A DNA stretch of 7,993 nt from an uncultured Clostridia bacterium (GTDB lineage: Bacteria; Bacillota; Clostridia; Oscillospirales; Acutalibacteraceae), in assembly GCA_946409885.1 (NCBI GenBank), contig CAMJYF010000059.1:1-7993 (forward strand), in the 5' to 3' direction. Within the stretch, counting starts at the first letter, position 1, and each line of letters begins with the position of its first letter. Of this stretch, positions 5,334-7,993 are shown one piece after another. The notes below the pieces were generated by a model. The model was not told the DNA's origin, ran no database searches, and worked only from the letters and a program-made list of their open reading frames with translations. The position numbers and the translations under genes are program-made.

Positions 5334-7550
5334 ATGGCAGAGATTAACGAAGAACAGACCCTGAAGGGAACGGTGGAAAACGTGGTGTTTTCCAATCCGG
5401 CCAATCATTTTACCGTCATCGAACTCAGCGTGGCGGGCGGGGAGCTTGTCACCGCCGTGGGCGTGCTGGCGGATATCGCCGCCGGGGAAGAGGTCACCCT
5501 GCGCGGGGCGTGGGACAGCCACAGCGTGTTCGGGCGGCAGTTCCGCGTGGCCTCCTGCGAGCGTTCCCTGCCGGATACCGCCGCCAAGCTGTTCCGCTAC
5601 CTGGCCTCCGGCACGGTAAAGGGCGTGGGCCCCCGGCTGGCGGCGCGCATCATCGAGCGCTTTGGGGAAAACAGCCTGGACGTGCTGGAAAACGAGCCGG
5701 AAACCCTGGCGCTGGTCAACGGTATCTCCAAATCCAAGGCCGTGCAGATCTGCAACGCCTTCAACCAGCAGTACGCGGTGCGGAGGCTTCTGATCGAGCT
5801 GGAAAACTACGGCATCTCCTCCACGGAGTGCGCCGCCATCTACCAGTATTTCGGCATGACGGCGGTGGATACGGTGAAAGAGAATCCCTATATCCTCTGC
5901 GGCGCCGTCGGCGGCTTTACCTTTGAGCGGGCGGAGCTGCTGGTGCGGAAGATGGGCGTGGCGCCCCCCTGCGAATACCGCAACCGGGCGGGCGTGGTGC
6001 ATATCATCCGCCATAACCTGGGCAACGGCCACACCTGCATTCCCCGGGCGAAGATGATCGACCCCTCCTGCCGCCTGCTGGAGATCCCGGAGGAGGAGGC
6101 CCAGCGGACCATCGACGACCTCATCACCCTCCGCCAGCTGTGCGCCTGCGAGCTGCGGGGGGAGGAGTTCCTGTTTTTGCCGGAGTTTTACGCCGCGGAG
6201 CGCGAGGTGACGGAGCGCCTTTGCCGGATCCTGCAATTCCCCCCGGCGCAGATCCGCTCCATCGACGCGGAGATCGACCGCATCGAGGCGCGCAATGGCG
6301 TGCGGTACGCGGATAAGCAGCGGGAGGCCATCCGTACCGCGGTGGAAAGAGGGCTGCTGATCCTCACCGGCGGCCCCGGCACCGGCAAAACGACGGCGGT
6401 GCGGGGGATCATCGATTTTCTGGAAAGCAAAAACGTGGAGGTGCTGCTGTGCGCCCCCACCGGCCGGGCGGCCAAGCGGCTGAGCGAAGTGACCGGAAGG
6501 GACGCCAAAACCATTCACCGCCTGCTGGAGGTGGAGTGGGACGAGAGCGAACGGCCCGTGTTCCGCCGGGACGAGCAGGACCCCCTCAGCTGCGGCGCGC
6601 TGGTGGTGGACGAGACCTCCATGGTGGACGTGGAGCTGTTTGCCAGCCTGTTAAAGGCCGTGCCCATCGGCTGCCGCCTGATTTTAGTGGGGGACGCGGA
6701 CCAGCTGCCAAGCGTGGGCCCCGGCAACGTGCTGAACGATATGATCGGCGCGGGCATCCTGCCCGTGGTCTGCCTGACGGAGATCTTCCGCCAGGCGCGG
6801 CAGAGCCTGATCGTCATGAACGCTCACCGGGTGATGAGCGGCGAGCCCATGGCGCTGGACGTGGTGGACAACGACTTCTTTTTTATGCGCAGGGAAGTCC
6901 CTCTGCAGGCCGCCGCCACCGTGACCGAGCTGATCTCCAAAAGGCTGCCCGCCGCCTACGGCTATTCCGCCTTTGACGATATCCAGGTGCTGTGCCCCTC
7001 CCGCAAGGGGGATTGCGGCACCGACAACCTGAACATCCGCCTGCAGGCGGCGCTGAACCCGCCGGATAAAAGCAAGGCGGAGCTGAAGACCCCCAGCGGC
7101 AGGATCTTCCGGGAGGGCGACCGGGTGATGCAGATCCGCAACAACTACAACATCCCCTGGAAAAAGGGAGGGGAAGAGGGCGAGGGGATCTTCAACGGCG
7201 ATATCGGCCTGCTGGAGAAGATCAGCTACGCCGCCGGGATCATGAAGATCCGCTTTGAAGACAGAGTGGCGGAATACCCCTCCAACAATCTTTCGGAGCT
7301 GGAGCTGGCCTACGCCGTCACCGTCCATAAAAGCCAGGGCAGCGAGTACCCCGTGGTCATTCTGCCCGTGGTGGACTGCCCCCCCATGCTGATGTACCGC
7401 AACCTGCTGTACACCGCCATCACCCGGGCCAGAAAGCAGCTGATCATTGTGGGGAACGAGGCGAAGCTGAACGCCATGGCGCGGAATGTGACGCAGAAAA
7501 AGCGCTATTCCGCCCTGAAGGACTTCCTGCTGGAGGCCGCCGCGAAGTAA
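5334..7550 (+). CDS. recD2: RecD2 family ATP-dependent 5'-3' DNA helicase
   Basis: RecD2 is an SF1B helicase found in bacteria without RecBC, acting in replication-fork and recombination repair. The 738-residue length is normal for the RecD/TraA-like family and well above RecD of RecBCD. In order: an OB-like N-terminal region (about 8-75); helix-hairpin-helix elements including GVGPRLAARI (97-106) and NGISKSKAVQI (from 129); Walker A GGPGTGKT (346-353, Lys352); Walker B VVDETS (Asp426, Glu427); motif III GDADQLPSVGPG (453-464); LTEIFRQA soon after; and motif VI VTVHKSQGSEYP with His665 and Gln668, then LLYTAITRAR near the C-terminus. All core residues look intact. The ATG is 11 nt after the MreB-like stop and has no strong ribosome binding site (GAGGAAG is 16 nt away), so translation is probably coupled to the upstream gene. 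Confidence 0.95.
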   Translation: MAEINEEQTLKGTVENVVFSNPANHFTVIELSVAGGELVTAVGVLADIAAGEEVTLRGAWDSHSVFGRQFRVASCERSLPDTAAKLFRYLASGTVKGVGPRLAARIIERFGENSLDVLENEPETLALVNGISKSKAVQICNAFNQQYAVRRLLIELENYGISSTECAAIYQYFGMTAVDTVKENPYILCGAVGGFTFERAELLVRKMGVAPPCEYRNRAGVVHIIRHNLGNGHTCIPRAKMIDPSCRLLEIPEEEAQRTIDDLITLRQLCACELRGEEFLFLPEFYAAEREVTERLCRILQFPPAQIRSIDAEIDRIEARNGVRYADKQREAIRTAVERGLLILTGGPGTGKTTAVRGIIDFLESKNVEVLLCAPTGRAAKRLSEVTGRDAKTIHRLLEVEWDESERPVFRRDEQDPLSCGALVVDETSMVDVELFASLLKAVPIGCRLILVGDADQLPSVGPGNVLNDMIGAGILPVVCLTEIFRQARQSLIVMNAHRVMSGEPMALDVVDNDFFFMRREVPLQAAATVTELISKRLPAAYGYSAFDDIQVLCPSRKGDCGTDNLNIRLQAALNPPDKSKAELKTPSGRIFREGDRVMQIRNNYNIPWKKGGEEGEGIFNGDIGLLEKISYAAGIMKIRFEDRVAEYPSNNLSELELAYAVTVHKSQGSEYPVVILPVVDCPPMLMYRNLLYTAITRARKQLIIVGNEAKLNAMARNVTQKKRYSALKDFLLEAAAK

Positions 7551-7576
7551 GCGGGGGCTTCCATGGGACGGTATAC

Positions 7577-7608
7577 TTCCGGCGGGGAAACATTTGCCGC
7601 CGCCGGAA
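7577..7608. other. Inverted repeat downstream of recD2
   Basis: TTCCGGCGG (7577-7585) and CCGCCGGAA (7600-7608) are perfect complements around a 14-nt loop, 26 nt after the recD2 stop. On the plus strand the hairpin is followed by A7 rather than T, so it is not a standard terminator for recD2. It may stabilise the 3' end or act without a U tract. Confidence 0.5.
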
Positions 7609-7629
7609 AAAAAGGCGCGGAAGAAATCC

Positions 7630-7678
7630 TTTGAAAATAAAAAAAAGCCTTGACAATTCCCCGCGACGGTGGTATAAT
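7630..7678 (+). promoter_or_regulatory. Consensus promoter of the tRNA-Leu gene with A-rich upstream element
   Basis: TTGACA (7650-7655), a 17-nt spacer and TATAAT (7673-7678): a perfect sigma-A consensus, with TGG just before the -10. An A-rich tract at 7631-7646 (GAAAATAAAAAAAA) is placed like an UP element. Transcription should begin near 7685, about 22 nt before the tRNA. Confidence 0.92.
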
Positions 7679-7685
7679 CCATTTC

Positions 7686-7699
7686 GTTCCTTAGGGAAC
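7686..7699 (+). other. Small hairpin in the tRNA-Leu 5' leader
   Basis: GTTCC (7686-7690) and GGAAC (7695-7699) flank the loop TTAG at the predicted transcript start. It would form a 5-bp stem in the leader that RNase P removes. Confidence 0.45.
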
Positions 7700-7706
7700 A
7701 GGCCAT

Positions 7707-7790
7707 GCGAGAGTGGCGGAATCGGCAGACGCGCACGTTTGAGGGGCGTGTGGTAATCCCGTACGGGTTCAAGTCCCGTCTCTCGCACCA
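7707..7790 (+). tRNA. tRNA-Leu, anticodon GAG
   Basis: A full cloverleaf, 84 nt including an encoded CCA. The acceptor stem GCGAGAG (7707-7713) pairs perfectly with CTCTCGC (7780-7786); A7787 is the discriminator base, as expected for leucine, and CCA is 7788-7790. The D arm has GCG/CGC around GAATCGGCAGA. The anticodon stem CACGT/GCGTG encloses the loop TTGAGGG, anticodon GAG at 7741-7743, reading CUC and CUU. The variable arm is 12 nt (7751-7762), short for a class II tRNA. The T arm is ACGGG-TTCAAGT-CCCGT (7763-7779). It is a single gene with its own promoter and terminator. Confidence 0.97.
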
Positions 7791-7826
7791 AGCAAAAGGC
7801 ACGCGAAAGCGTGCCTTTTGCTGTTA
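7791..7826 (+). terminator. Intrinsic terminator of the tRNA-Leu gene
   Basis: A perfect 14-bp stem, AGCAAAAGGCACGC (7791-7804) with GCGTGCCTTTTGCT (7809-7822), and a GAAA tetraloop. The inner GGCACGC/GCGTGCC stem is followed by TTTTGCTGTT. It begins directly after the CCA. Being symmetrical, with A4 on one side and T4 on the other, it could also stop transcription from the minus strand. Confidence 0.88.
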
Positions 7827-7933
7827 TATCCGCCTGCGGCGAGTGATATTGCGCTGCAGTTATTTGGTTCATCACGGATCATTGTGGGATTACAACGAGC
7901 CCAATGTTTTTTTTGCGGCGTTCGTCCACCAAC

Positions 7934-7960
7934 CGTAGGGGGGCGGCGTCCCGACGCCCC
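7934..7960 (+). repeat. GTAGGGG-type GC hairpin element, possible distant relative of copies A-C
   Basis: CGTAGGGGGGC is followed by GGCGT (7945-7949), loop CCCG, ACGCC (7954-7958): a 5-bp stem with a 4-nt loop, the same size as the core of copies B and C, with a third stem sequence. It starts GTAG like them. From memory, similar GTAGGGGCG hairpins are common between genes in gut Clostridia. The remaining sequence from 7827 to 7993 shows no gene that I can support. Confidence 0.5.
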
Positions 7961-7993
7961 GCATCGCGTTTCCCCATCGGAAAAACGTTCCCT

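Noticed and set aside
4156..5334. 392-codon minus-strand frame opposite the MreB-like gene
   Set aside because: The opposite strand carries clear MreB family motifs and a near-perfect ribosome binding site; this frame is Gly/His/Gln-rich like other antisense shadows.
5331..6518. 395-codon minus-strand frame opposite recD2
   Set aside because: Antisense to well-kept RecD2 sequence, with no start signals.
7707..7790. tRNA-Leu as an integration site of a mobile element
   Set aside because: No duplicated tRNA 3' end and no integrase gene are visible in the window.
7705..7938. 77-codon plus-strand frame across the tRNA
   Set aside because: Its first third is the tRNA-Leu gene and its terminator; no ribosome binding site or protein similarity.
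7967..7987. Hairpin CGTTTCC...GGAAAAACG at the window end
   Set aside because: Pairing needs a two-base bulge and the context is cut by the window edge; not enough to call a terminator.

Overview
The window looks like chromosomal DNA from a GC-rich member of the Clostridia, most like the gut Oscillospirales/Ruminococcaceae. This rests on the Gram-positive style of the proteins (a membrane-anchored tandem bacterial-SH3 protein with Thr/Pro linkers, RecD2 without visible RecBC partners), AGGAGG-type ribosome binding sites and GC-rich coding with A+T-rich promoters. The taxonomic guess is an inference. No phage, transposase or CRISPR array is visible.

Layout. Positions 1-347 hold the 3' part of clpP (+), which carries the full catalytic triad. 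A 160-bp repeat block (349-509) separates it from clpX (534-1841, +, TTG start). A strong extended -10 promoter (1916-1944) drives a 290-residue membrane protein with two extracytoplasmic SH3b domains (1986-2858, +), closed by a GC-rich hairpin terminator. A second repeat block (2939-3136) leads to the stop codon of a monoacylglycerol-lipase-like alpha/beta hydrolase on the minus strand (3137-4072). The hydrolase is divergent from an MreB/Mbl-family gene (4285-5322, +), and each has its own promoter. The MreB-like gene is followed after 11 nt by recD2 (5334-7550, +). A consensus promoter then drives tRNA-Leu(GAG) (7707-7790), ended by a 14-bp hairpin. The last ~170 bp carry no convincing gene, only a G+C-rich hairpin repeat.

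How the genes fit. ClpP and ClpX form the ClpXP protease; the ClpX here keeps its ClpP-docking LGF loop. The MreB-like protein lacks two glycines of the usual nucleotide-binding motifs and has no mreC/mreD next to it. RecD2 is a 5'-3' SF1B helicase of DNA repair, probably co-transcribed with the MreB-like gene.

The most unusual feature is the pair of intergenic repeat blocks. Each begins within a few bases of a stop codon. Read in that gene's sense, each runs: purine-rich 7-nt repeats, then pyrimidine-rich 7-nt repeats, then a short GC hairpin ending in GCTACA. The heptad sequences differ between the loci, yet each locus has arms complementary to one another, and the hairpin stems show compensatory changes. 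I know of no described function for this architecture.
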